NCBI GenBank assembly: GCA_027596195.1
Contig: JADGJG010000280.1
Coordinates: forward strand, 1-25,936
Length of the DNA stretch: 25,936 nucleotides
Reading direction: 5' to 3'
Source of the DNA: Podochytrium sp. JEL0797
Lineage: Eukaryota > Chytridiomycota > Chytridiomycetes > Chytridiales > Chytriomycetaceae
This document shows positions 1 through 8,353 of the stretch, piece after piece (position 1 is the first letter of the stretch; each line of letters opens with the position of its first letter). The notes below the pieces were generated by a model, which saw only the letters and a program-made list of their open reading frames with translations, did not search any database and was not told the DNA's origin. The position numbers and the translations under genes were made by a program.

Positions 1-36
1 ACCCCACCGCCTTTTTAATTTTGGGCGGCCGCGCTT

Positions 37-1558
37 TTGTGTGTTTTAATCCGGGGGGAATTTTACCCAACCTCACCAAAAAAAACAACCCCCCCCCCCC
101 CCCCCCCCCCCCACCAGGCTCTCAAAATCGCATACACTATTCTACACGACAGAAAGTACTTGCACGACAAACTCTCCACTCCATCAACACCAACCGCAAC
201 CCTCACCACCCAACTCGAACTCATCATCGACAATCTCACCAACCTCATGTTCCCCTGGATCTCCGCATCGCGCTTCAAATCCATCCGCGCCCTCCAAACC
301 TCTCCCAAACCCAAATCCCGGGGAATCATCTTCTCCACAGGCCGCGGCCACTTTGAACTCTGCGTGCACGCTATCGTGTCCCTCCGCACGATTCTCAACT
401 GCAACCTCCCCATCGAAGTCCACCACCTCGGCCCCAACGACCTCGACCCGCAAATGATCCAATCTTTTAACGCCATGCCGGGTGTCCGTACCGTTGACGT
501 GTGGGACTTTTGGGGTCAAGAAGCGCGTAATATTGGAGGATGGGCTGTGAAACCTTTCGCACTCCTCGCGTCTGAATTTGAACAGGTCATGTTTTTGGAC
601 GCGGATGCCGTGTTTATTCAGTCGCCTGAAGTGCTGTTTACCAAAAGTACCATCTTTAAGCAGTATGGGCAATTGTTTTATCACGACCGTACCATCACTG
701 GATACGATTGGTGTTACAACTGGTTCAACGAGTTTGTGCCCCATATCTCGCGGTATACCAACTCTCTGCGTTTCCAATCCAAAAACACGGTTCATGAGAT
801 GGAGTCGGGCGTTGTGGTGTTGGACAAGGGCAGAACCGACGTATTGATGGCGTTGCTGACGACTGCCAAGATGAATATGCAGGTCGAGAGGGATGGCATG
901 ACTTATAAGCTGATGCATGGGGACAAGGAGACTTATGTGAGTGCTTTTTTTGATGATCGAGTGATATTGAGCGGAGCAAAGGTTTTGAGGAGTGGAATGC
1001 TGGAATCCTCGAAATGAAGAGGAGGAGCAATGTGAGGGAGGTTGGCCGCAGTCTCGAGTGATTTCAACGAAATCTGACCGGAAATCGACTCGCCTCCTTT
1101 CATTTGCAGTTCAACTAAAATCAAAAACACGACAGTGGATGTCCTGGGAACTCGTCCGTGTCCCGTACAAATTTACTCCCTCCTACGGCGGCACCATCGG
1201 CTACCAACGTCCAGAAGACGGACACATTTGCGGCGGCCTCTACCACACGGACGAATACCTCCAACCCCTCTGGTGGAACGGTGGCGTAGTCGCCAACAAG
1301 CACGCCGATAAGCTCACTGGCTACATCACCTACACGCACGCCGCGTATGATTTGGAGGGCAAAGACATTCAGTGGGATTGGGAAACGCCGACGACGCCGT
1401 TTTGTTTGGGACCCAAGTTTGAAGGGCAGAAGGTGATTGTGAAGGAGTTGAGTGCGGGGGAGAAGAAGGTGGCTGGGGAGTTGGTGGAGCTGTATAGGGG
1501 GATTGTGGGGCAGGGTTGGAAAGCGTACTTTGAGGCGAATTATGGAGTCAAATTTTGA
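37..1558 (+). CDS. GT71 / MNN1-type alpha-mannosyltransferase, 5' end missing or unresolved
   Basis: Type II Golgi-type glycosyltransferase that would add mannose from GDP-mannose to glycoprotein glycans. Exons are up to 936 and 1136-1558; the 199-nt intron (GTGAGT...ACAG) removes an in-frame stop and joins GDKETY to WMSWELVRV, which restores the family motif. The putative catalytic DxD lies in VMFLDADAVF (588-617). Other family signatures are GGWAVKPFALLASEF before it and MESGVVVLDK after it. The N-terminal part is not trustworthy: the frame is open from 37 but runs through a poly-C tract, and no signal anchor is seen. An acceptor-like AG at 116-117 allows the exon to start at 118, with earlier exons outside the window. 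The family assignment rests on Mannosyl_trans3 motifs recalled from MNN1-type enzymes; the exact linkage cannot be told. Confidence 0.83.
89..112 (+). repeat. 24-C homopolymer near window edge
   Basis: An uninterrupted run of 24 cytosines follows an A8 run and a stretch rich in short homopolymers. It is either a polypyrimidine tract before the AG at 116-117 or a sequencing or assembly artefact near a contig end. It makes the 5' end of the mannosyltransferase unreliable. Confidence 0.8.
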
Positions 1559-1620
1559 GGAATTTTACTGGATTTTACCCGCTCCCGTATTTGCAGATAT
1601 TTGCGGATTATAAAAAAATA

Positions 1621-1626
1621 TTTATT
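1621..1626 (-). terminator. Poly(A) signal AATAAA (minus strand)
   Basis: TTTATT on the plus strand reads AATAAA on the minus strand, 8 nt beyond the stop of the 1634-2581 gene. It is unusually close to the stop but supports transcription in that direction. Confidence 0.4.
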
Positions 1627-1633
1627 TTATTAT

Positions 1634-2581
1634 TCAGAAAAGGGAAGGAAAGAATCCCGATTCCCCGTCAGCACAATTCCACCGCGAGTCCTCTTTTCTA
1701 TTCAAACGCTCCCTCTTTGATGGAGCACGAGCATCCGGCGAACCCCTCTGCGGGGACGTGTCTAGCGACTCGACAAAGGATCGCTTTCTCGCAACACAGC
1801 TTCTCTGTGGCCGCAACAACGCACGCTGCTGCTGCTTCAGTGGTAAAGCCGATACACAAGAGGACGGCACGTGGCGGTAGGCGATTGCATATTTTCGAAA
1901 CGCGTTTGAGAGTTGGTTTCCTGGGATGGAATCTTTGAGTTTCGCGATAATCTGATTAAAAAGCCCAAAAAACCAATCGTTAGAAAATGAGGGGAAGCTG
2001 TGGAGACGTACACTCATAAAAGCAGGCTGCGGTAACGCAATGGCAATCGTTTCAGATGGATCTGATTTGTTTTGCAACAATGTTTTAACTGAGCGCAGCA
2101 GTTCGGGGAGCAGGTTCGGGTCTGAAGGCGGGTCGACGCGTTTCGGTTCAATTTCGATGGGGGTGGGCGAAAATGGCGATTCTGGTTCGTGCGTTTGGCG
2201 GGATTTGGAGGGTGTTATGACTGTATTATAGGTTGGCGCGACTCGCGTTGATTGAAGTGGTATGGGCCGAGGCAGTGCGTGTGGGGAAGCTGTTTGCGGG
2301 GTATATGGGGTAGACGAGGCGACGGCAATCGCTTCGGCCAAAAGATTCAGTGGGTTGTTGTGTCCAGCAGTAGCTGGAGAAGATGCGGGTTGAGCCCCAG
2401 AAAAGATTTGCTCTATGCGGTTGAGTGCTGGAAACGTGGGTGTGGGCAAGCACGGGATAGTTGGGGTGGTCCCAAAGTGGGGGCGTTTGGTTTGGGACAA
2501 ACGTGGCGTAAAATCCTTGGTTGTGGATACCATCCAGACAGACGGACAAGGCATAATTTCGGGCTCGTCAGGGCAGCGCAT
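1634..2581 (-). CDS. Uncharacterised Pro/Ser/Thr-rich protein, 295 aa, one intron
   Basis: Not recognised. Exons are 2581-2012 and 1951-1634. The 60-nt intron has donor GTACGT, branch-like TTCTAAC and acceptor TTTTTAATCAG; it is a multiple of three without a stop, so the unspliced frame stays open. Residues 1-170 are a low-complexity, proline-rich, probably disordered region. A short helix-prone segment (LPELLRSVKTLLQNK) lies just before the splice junction. The tail is basic, rich in Gln, Arg and Ser, with KRKR-like clusters that could act in nuclear localisation. An in-frame TAG directly precedes the ATG, so 2581 is the first possible start unless that TAG is itself an acceptor of an upstream exon. 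The minus-strand frame is C-rich at third positions and the well-formed intron supports it; no competing plus-strand gene is convincing. Confidence 0.55.
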   Translation of the reverse strand: MRCPDEPEIMPCPSVWMVSTTKDFTPRLSQTKRPHFGTTPTIPCLPTPTFPALNRIEQIFSGAQPASSPATAGHNNPLNLLAEAIAVASSTPYTPQTASPHALPRPIPLQSTRVAPTYNTVITPSKSRQTHEPESPFSPTPIEIEPKRVDPPSDPNLLPELLRSVKTLLQNKSDPSETIAIALPQPAFMSVRLHSFPSFSNDWFFGLFNQIIAKLKDSIPGNQLSNAFRKYAIAYRHVPSSCVSALPLKQQQRALLRPQRSCVARKRSFVESLDTSPQRGSPDARAPSKRERLNRKEDSRWNCADGESGFFPSLF

Positions 2582-2977
2582 CTACACCCCTTGCCCCCGG
2601 TTTGTTTGACGGGAAAAATTGCAGAAAAATTGTCCGATATTTGCGTTTTCGACGTCTGTCCCACTTTTCAAAACTATATTTCCAAAGCACCTTTTGAAAT
2701 TAGGGCAGACGTTTTTTGCGCTAGGCTTGTTTTGGTGATGAAAGCATGTCAAAAGGAATCTGAGAAAGCACTGATTAGAGTCGGTTTGATTTCCCACAAA
2801 AGGAAAGAGACAGTAATTTCATCACCCAAAAAAGAGATAGGTGTGTGAACAAAATGCGAGGAGGGCAGTCGCGTCGATTGCAGAAACCTTGGCAAATCAC
2901 AAATTTTCTGAAACCGGTTTGGCCCGAAATCGCCACGAAAGCGCCACCGGAATCTCAAGCCGCAATTTTCGCCAAAA
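2582..2977. promoter_or_regulatory. Divergent intergenic region, glutaminase leader
   Basis: 396 bp between two divergent start codons. I see no TATA box. It contains an upstream ORF at 2854-3006 that overlaps the glutaminase ATG in another frame. Nothing else can be supported. Confidence 0.4.
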
Positions 2978-3006
2978 ATGATCACCGACCTCTCCACGGC
3001 CTTTGA
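2854..3006 (+). other. Upstream ORF (50 codons) overlapping the glutaminase start
   Basis: The ATG at 2854 opens a frame that ends with TGA at 3004-3006, past the main ATG at 2978. The peptide begins MRGGQSRRLQK and has no acidic residue in its first 20 or so residues, which resembles a mitochondrial presequence. It could repress translation as a uORF, or be the true N-terminus if the A5 run at 2974-2978 is really A4. See findings. Confidence 0.4.
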
Positions 3007-4730
3007 CGCATTCCATCTCGCACCTGGAGTCGAAGCTGACGACGCGAGCATTGCTCCAAGTGACCTGCGGTCGTTTCTCACCAACAACGGCTTCCTTGCG
3101 GACGATCCACGGTTCAAAAGAATATACACCCCGGCAAGGGAAGCAGCACCTGTTTCACCGAGTGATTCTGACTCCACTGCTGTACCGATTTCTCCGGTCC
3201 TTCCTCAGTTTAATGCCGCCTTGGCAGAGGAGGTCATGGACCGGGCGTTTGCAGGCAAATTGGCGATCCCGGATTTGCCGTCGTTTATGGAAGAGGTGCG
3301 CATTCCTCCCGCGTTTTCAACCTGAGTTGACACTTGCATCCAATAGGTAAAGGGAATCTTTGAGAAGGTGCGGGACCGCGCGACAGGAGGCAAAGTGGCG
3401 TCATACAGTGAGTCCTTAAAATGACCGAGCCATTGCTGAAAGCCACATCTCCACTTTCTGACAGTTCCCCAACTCGCTTCCGTCGATCCAGACCTTTTTG
3501 CCGTATCCTTCTGTTCGATTGATGGGCAGAGATTCCACCTGGGTGATGCCACTGTTCCATTCTCAATCCAGTCTTGTTGCAAACCCGTGAGCTACTCGAT
3601 CGCTTTGGAGGAGCTTGGAGATGTGAAAGTGCATTCGCATATTGGTCGTGAGCCGTCGGGGATGGCGTTCAATCATTTGTCCTTGTTGGACAAAAAGCCC
3701 CACAATCCCATGATAAACGGCAAGTCGGTGAATCCATGCGTTTTTGTTTCACTTATACTACACCACAGCGGGTGCAATCATGTCTACTTCCTTGATTCAA
3801 CGTGGAAAACCAATCTACAAGCGGTTCGGCAAAATCGAAGAAACATGGAACCAGCTGTTTGGTGGGAAACGAATCTCGTTCAACAATGGAGTGTATCTTT
3901 CCGAAAAGGAAACTGCGGATCGAAACTACGCGCTGGCATACATGATGAAGGAGGCAGGCGCGTTTCCCGAAGGCACAGATTTGGCAGAGACGTTGGAGTT
4001 GTGAGTTCGAATTCGATACGTACAGCTCTATTCCATGTTAAACAACTATTCAATCAGGTATTTCCAATGCTGTAGTCTCGAAGCCGACACGGATCGCATG
4101 TCCATAATGGCAGCCACTTACGCGTCTGGCGGTCTCTGCCCGATCACCGGAACCACGCTCTTCACTCCGGACACGGTCCGTAACTGCATTTCACTCATGG
4201 CTTCCTGCGGAATGTACGACTATTCCGGCGAATGGAATTTCCGAATCGGCCTGCCCGCCAAATCAGGCGTTAGTGGTGCCTTGTGGGTCGTGATTCCAAA
4301 CGTCGGCGGTTTCTGCTGCTACAGTCCCTGTCTCGATTCAATCGGGAACTCCAAAAAGGGCCTCGAGTTTTTCCAGCTCTTGAGCGAGAAATACGCGTTT
4401 CACATCTTGGAGCCTGTACGGTTGAAAGGGCTCAAGAAGGATCCGACCGCCGGGGTCGGTGTGGTGGATCCGAAGATTGGGGTTAGCTTGAAGAGGATTG
4501 CGAGTTTGAATGGGCAGCGTGGGGGTCGGGACGGTGTGGGTGCTGATGTGGAGGAATATTTGCTTCGGCAGCGACAGCAGAGTCCCCTTTCATTGCCATC
4601 TTCTGTGAAATCGTCAGTTGCGGCTTCAGCGGGTGTGCCGATGGTGAGGAATCTGAGCTCCAAGAAGAAACTTTCGATTTCAAAGTGGATGCAGGCCAAT
4701 TATCAAGTGGAAAAGGAGGAATATATTTGA
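2978..4730 (+). CDS. Glutaminase, animal GLS-type catalytic domain, 512 aa
   Basis: Hydrolyses L-glutamine to glutamate and ammonia through a serine-dependent beta-lactamase-like fold. Exons: 2978-3295, 3347-3407, 3465-3719, 3769-4000, 4058-4730. Introns are 49-57 nt; the third uses a GC donor. The product has an EF-hand-like N-terminal segment (about 15-125) as in kidney-type glutaminase, then the catalytic domain (about 125-415). Catalytic Ser163 and Lys166 lie in QSCCK. PHNPMINAGAI, Tyr342/Tyr344 in GMYDYSG and PAKSG (355-359) match the family. The C-terminus (about 430-512) is low complexity; the ankyrin repeats of animal enzymes are not visible. No targeting peptide is present from this ATG, but a presequence-like uORF lies just upstream in another frame. 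It sits in tandem only 50 bp before the next candidate start. Confidence 0.92.
3720..3768 (+). other. GC-AG intron in the glutaminase gene
   Basis: The intron begins GCAAGT, the standard non-canonical GC donor, and ends CCACAG. Splicing here gives PMIN-AGAI, exactly the conserved glutaminase motif. Nearby GT donors would disrupt it. Confidence 0.85.
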
Positions 4731-4780
4731 ATATTATCAATAGAGGAACATAGAATGCCGTGGAAAAGGTGGCGGAGGAA

Positions 4781-6983
4781 ATGACATGTTCCTTCTTGGG
4801 TGGCCAAGCAAGCCTTTTTCAGTCCGCAGCACAAAACCCAAACGAAGACGCCCTCCAACAAAAAAGATACTCCAAAACAATGACCAAACGTGGATCCAAG
4901 CAAAGCACTGGTCGTGGTGGACACCGAAACACCAAAAGGCTGGTGAATCGGCCCTCCCGGAAGGTCTGCGCGTCGACTGATGAAACGGAACCAACTGTCC
5001 CGAAAATACTGGAAATCACGCCCTCCATGACGTGCCGGGACTCGATCCTCGCTGCAGAAATGGCAGCGGACTATTGCTTGATCTTGGAAACATTCGGGCT
5101 CTCGTTGTTCATCGGCGAGGTGATGAATTTGGTCGAAAAGGTTCGGTGCTCTTTTGTTTAATTCCCTCGTAACCCTGAAGCCTTACATTCTCGTTTTCTC
5201 GATGTTAGAAAGTCGATTTGAGTCCTGCAGCAAAGGCGCGAATTCTGACTGCGCTGTGGGCAAACAACTGCTTCAACGAATTCGACAAGCTGGTGATTGA
5301 CGTGTCCGGATTCTTTGGGACCAGCGAGCTCTTCAAGCTGGTCCCCTTGATGGATAAACCTCGAAAGGTCGGTCGATATTCCCAATTCCTTTCTCTCAAA
5401 ATTCACGTCGATATTTCAGCTGAGACAGCTCCAAACGCGACTCAACCGCATCAAAGAAAAGGCCAAGCCCCGCACGCTAAAGCCCCTGACACGAGAAATC
5501 ACCGAGCTCCAAAAAGAACCGCATTCCGGCAACCTCACCTCCTCCTTCTCCAAACGCATCGCCAAGTGGGTCTCGACCATCTCCGAAGACGTTCTCACAT
5601 TCCAAGCCATCAACTTCCCTCCCGACAACTGGAAACAAGTCGCGGATTTGTGTCATCTCAAGCCTGTCGATTTTCAGGTTGCTTGGTTCCTTCCGCTCTG
5701 TTTCGGAGCTCCGGCACCAGAAGGCACGTTGGTCCACGTCATGACCTCTGTCACAACCGAAACGCTTGCTTCAACCATTACATCGTTTCCTTACCTGGCG
5801 AGCTGCTATAGCATGATCCGGCAACGCGTTCAAGAAGGCGCTCTGAGTCTGACACCTGAAGCGATGGCTTGCTTGGCAGCGAATGCGCCAGTGGAAGACG
5901 TCATTTGGTTCTATGAGGACATTGTTCAAGGCTGTGCTGCAGCGGAGGAATCGTTGTACGCGCGGTTGAGGGGGGGTGAATTTATCGCGAGTGCAAAGGG
6001 TCGCGTGAATTATCCAAAGTTGATGGTAAGTGTTTTGAATTTGGCTTGCTATTCTTACTCTTCTAATAATTGTTTGTTGTCCAGGAACGCATCATGCTGT
6101 TGGACGATTGCGAAAGCAAATGTGTCCGATATTTGATGGATTTCGCAAGCGGGATGCTTCAGCAAATCACATTCCCAGAAAACAACTTGAGGGTTGCAGT
6201 ATTCGGAGACTGCTCTTCCTCGATGAGTGTCGCTGTCAACGTTAGTATTTCTTCAGTCGGTGATGATTGCGAATCTGAACCACCCAATTACAGACTGCGA
6301 GCATCATGGCATCCATCTTCACAGCCCGTTTGAACGCGCACCTCACCTTCTTTCACGATGACGTCGTCACACCTCCGCTTCAACCCACCACAACCACCGA
6401 GGTTCTGCAGATCGCCAAAGTTATCAAAGCCGAGCGATGCACCGCTCCAGCCGCATGTCTCTGGCCTTACTTTGCCGCGAAAACCCCCATCGACCTGTTC
6501 ATCATCGTCACGGACGAAGAAGAAAACACGTCGTGCCATGGCTACCAATTCGCTCCCCTGTTCAAGGAATATCTCGACACAGTGAATCCGCATGCAAAGC
6601 TCTTTTTCGTGTCCTTCTTGAGTGTAAGGACTGAAGGGCAGATGGTAGTTGAGTTGAAAAAGTTGGGGATTCACGCAAAACAGTTTCGATTCGACGCGTC
6701 GAGGCCGGATTTGTCGAAATTCGATGAGTTATTGGGGTTGTTGACGTTGCAGATCTTGGACAGTACGCCCAAGAAGGTTGTTTCGTATGCTCAGGTTGCC
6801 GCGACGCATGCTCCTTCTGTTGTGGTGCCTGTAGTTGCTCCGGTGACACCGGCAGGCTCGGAGGCGTCTTCTTTGGTGGCATTGTCTGCAGGCTTCGTGG
6901 AGTTGGAGTTGGATCGTCAGCAGGATATGGATGATGAGGAGTGGTCCGATGGTGGCGAGTGGATCGAGGTGAAACGCAAATAA
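4781..6983 (+). CDS. Ro60/TROVE-like protein with C-terminal vWA domain, about 656 aa
   Basis: Probable RNP-type protein with an alpha-helical N-terminal region and a vWA domain. Exons: 4781-5140, 5209-5367, 5420-6025, 6085-6240, 6294-6983, all phase 0 with GT...AG introns of 52-68 nt. The MIDAS metal site is complete: DCSSSM (Asp417, Ser419, Ser421), Thr477 in RCTAPA and Asp501 in IIVTDEEEN. The stretch from RCTAPAACLW to AKLFFVSF follows the order of the Ro60 vWA domain (GTDCSLPM... DVFIVFTD... AKLIVCGM). The region 120-375 is helical and could be the TROVE-like ring, but I cannot align it firmly. The start is uncertain: ATG 4781 is only 50 nt after the glutaminase stop. ATG 4880 (MTKRGSKQS, 623 aa) leaves more room for a promoter and may be the real one. 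The function is inferred from the fold only; binding of Y-like RNA is untested. Confidence 0.7.
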
Positions 6984-7023
6984 ACCAAGGAATTATCCGC
7001 CCGTTTATTCCAACCCACCCAGA

Positions 7024-7068
7024 CCCTCTCCAACTTGACCCTTTCCAACTTGACCCTCTCCAGCTTCC
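7024..7068. repeat. Three 15-bp tandem repeats
   Basis: The unit is CCCTCTCCAACTTGA, with copies at 7024, 7039 and 7054; the third is diverged at its end. On the minus strand it encodes KLERV three times in the frame of the unidentified gene. Confidence 0.85.
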
Positions 7069-7610
7069 TCATCTTGATCCCATGATTCGTGCAAAATTGC
7101 CAGACTCCGCAGACGGTATCGTTCGTCTTTGGAGGATGGTGACAAAATCGCAAATGGTGTTCTGCTCTTGGGATGAACGCGAGCTTCGCGCGGTTGTTGG
7201 CTGATTCCAGGATGCTCTTACGGACTCCCCTAGCCATATCACAACAGGAGTTGACTCAGTTGCAGCGAGGGTCCGACTCCTTTCGAATGCGAGCAGCATA
7301 TTCAAAGCGGGGGCAGGCAGAATGTCGCAATCTCCCGCGAGAATCCGTTACATACAGATGCCTCGACATCTGAACAAACTTGGTGAGCACAATTCCCTCC
7401 GGTGGACGCATTACAAAACACACTTTCAAATATTTTGAGTCGGGTGGTGCATGGGGCAAGGCTGAGGAAGGCAGTTGGACAAACGGAATCTCAAATAGAT
7501 CCAGTACGGATATAATTTCGAGTAGCCCCGCCGCATTCTGAGAGCCAAGGCATTTTGAAATGTTTCAACGGTTGGTATCCAGCTGGAGGCGATTTCCACC
7601 AGCTTCGGAT

Positions 7611-7754
7611 TCTCAGTCACGCGCTTGATGTTGTGGAACAACGGATGGCAATGCTTGCAACGCCTCGAGTCAATGGCGTCCCCGCTACAGTATTTGGACC
7701 GCCACACGTTTCGAAATTTGAGGTATCCAGCCGCTTCAATGCTGCGCGGCGTGA
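7611..7754. repeat. Dispersed repeat, copy 1 (coding copy)
   Basis: This 144-bp block runs from TCTCAGTCACGCGCTTGATG to GCTGCGCGGCGTGA. It recurs with many substitutions and small indels at 8199-8352 in the same orientation. On the minus strand it covers the part encoding SIEAAGYLKF...HNIKR. Its edges coincide with an AG (before CATTGAAG) and a GT (GTGACTGAG), so the conserved block may be one exon. Confidence 0.85.
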
Positions 7755-8198
7755 ATGATTCGAGCAGAGCTCTATTCGTCGAAAAGCCGCAGCACTCGGC
7801 CTTGGCCAAAGAGGTGTCTCGCGGACCGGTATGGTGAAGTGGAGAAGGGATTGAGGAAGCGAGCGAATTGGAGGATGTTGAAGCCATCGTGTTTGGTTGA
7901 CTCGAATGCGGCAGGGGTGTGTTCGGTTCGTCAACAGTGGGAGGTTTGGCTGGGAGAGGCGGCGATGAGACAGCGGCAGCCGGAGAATCGGGCCGGGCTG
8001 GCAATACCTTTTTTTCGACAGGCTTTTGAGAAAGAAAATGAGGGGAAAAGAAAAAGAGAATGGAGAAAAGGGAAATCTGGGATGGGAAAGAGAGGCGATT
8101 TCCTAGTTTTACATTACAAAAAAATATTCGTGCCTCCTTTTTTTTCGACCATTTTTTTTCCCAAACGGGGGAGCCAAAGGTTCGGAGGGAATGGGGAG

Positions 8199-8352
8199 TC
8201 TCAGTCACGCGCAAGTCACGCGCTTGATGTTGCAGAACAACTGACGGCAATGCTTAACGCCTCGAGTCAGTAGCATCCACGCTACTGCATCTAGACTGCC
8301 ACAAGCTATGAAAGAAGAGATATCTGGTTTCTTCGATGCTGCGCGGCGTGAG
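8199..8352 (-). pseudogene. Dispersed repeat, copy 2: decayed gene fragment
   Basis: Diverged direct duplicate of 7611-7754, about 590 bp away. The minus-strand frame is broken by several stops. It carries an extra short internal duplication of AGTCACGCGC at its left end. The copy confirms that the block belongs to a duplicated, now non-functional, sequence family. Confidence 0.75.
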
Positions 8353-8353
8353 T

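Larger units (their letters stand above)
6917..8030 (-). pseudogene. Unidentified gene or decaying pseudogene with Cys/His cluster
   Basis: Not recognised. The first coding block starts at ATG 7887, or earlier in a Pro/Ser-rich frame to about 8028. It runs through SIEAAGYLKFRN and the cluster RRCKHCHPLFHN. The frame then breaks near 7530: the protein-like sequence LLEIISVLDLFEIPFVQLPS follows in another frame to a TGA at 7256-7258, and the same frame resumes (MARGVRKSILES) down to 6917. Either there are two introns, or one missing G in the GGGG run plus one stop. The candidate introns are 83 nt (GTGACT at the end of HNIKR to CTCAG before AATGCG) and 48 nt (GTCGGA...CTAG). A KLERV triplet repeat lies near the end, which overlaps the vWA gene antisense by 67 bp. 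A decayed partial copy lies upstream. It may be a lineage-specific multicopy family or transposon relic. Confidence 0.4.

Noticed and set aside
2252..2848. 198-codon plus-strand frame opposite the Pro-rich protein
   Set aside because: Trp/Cys/Gly-rich with no motif; the minus-strand frame has an ideal intron and better codon use.
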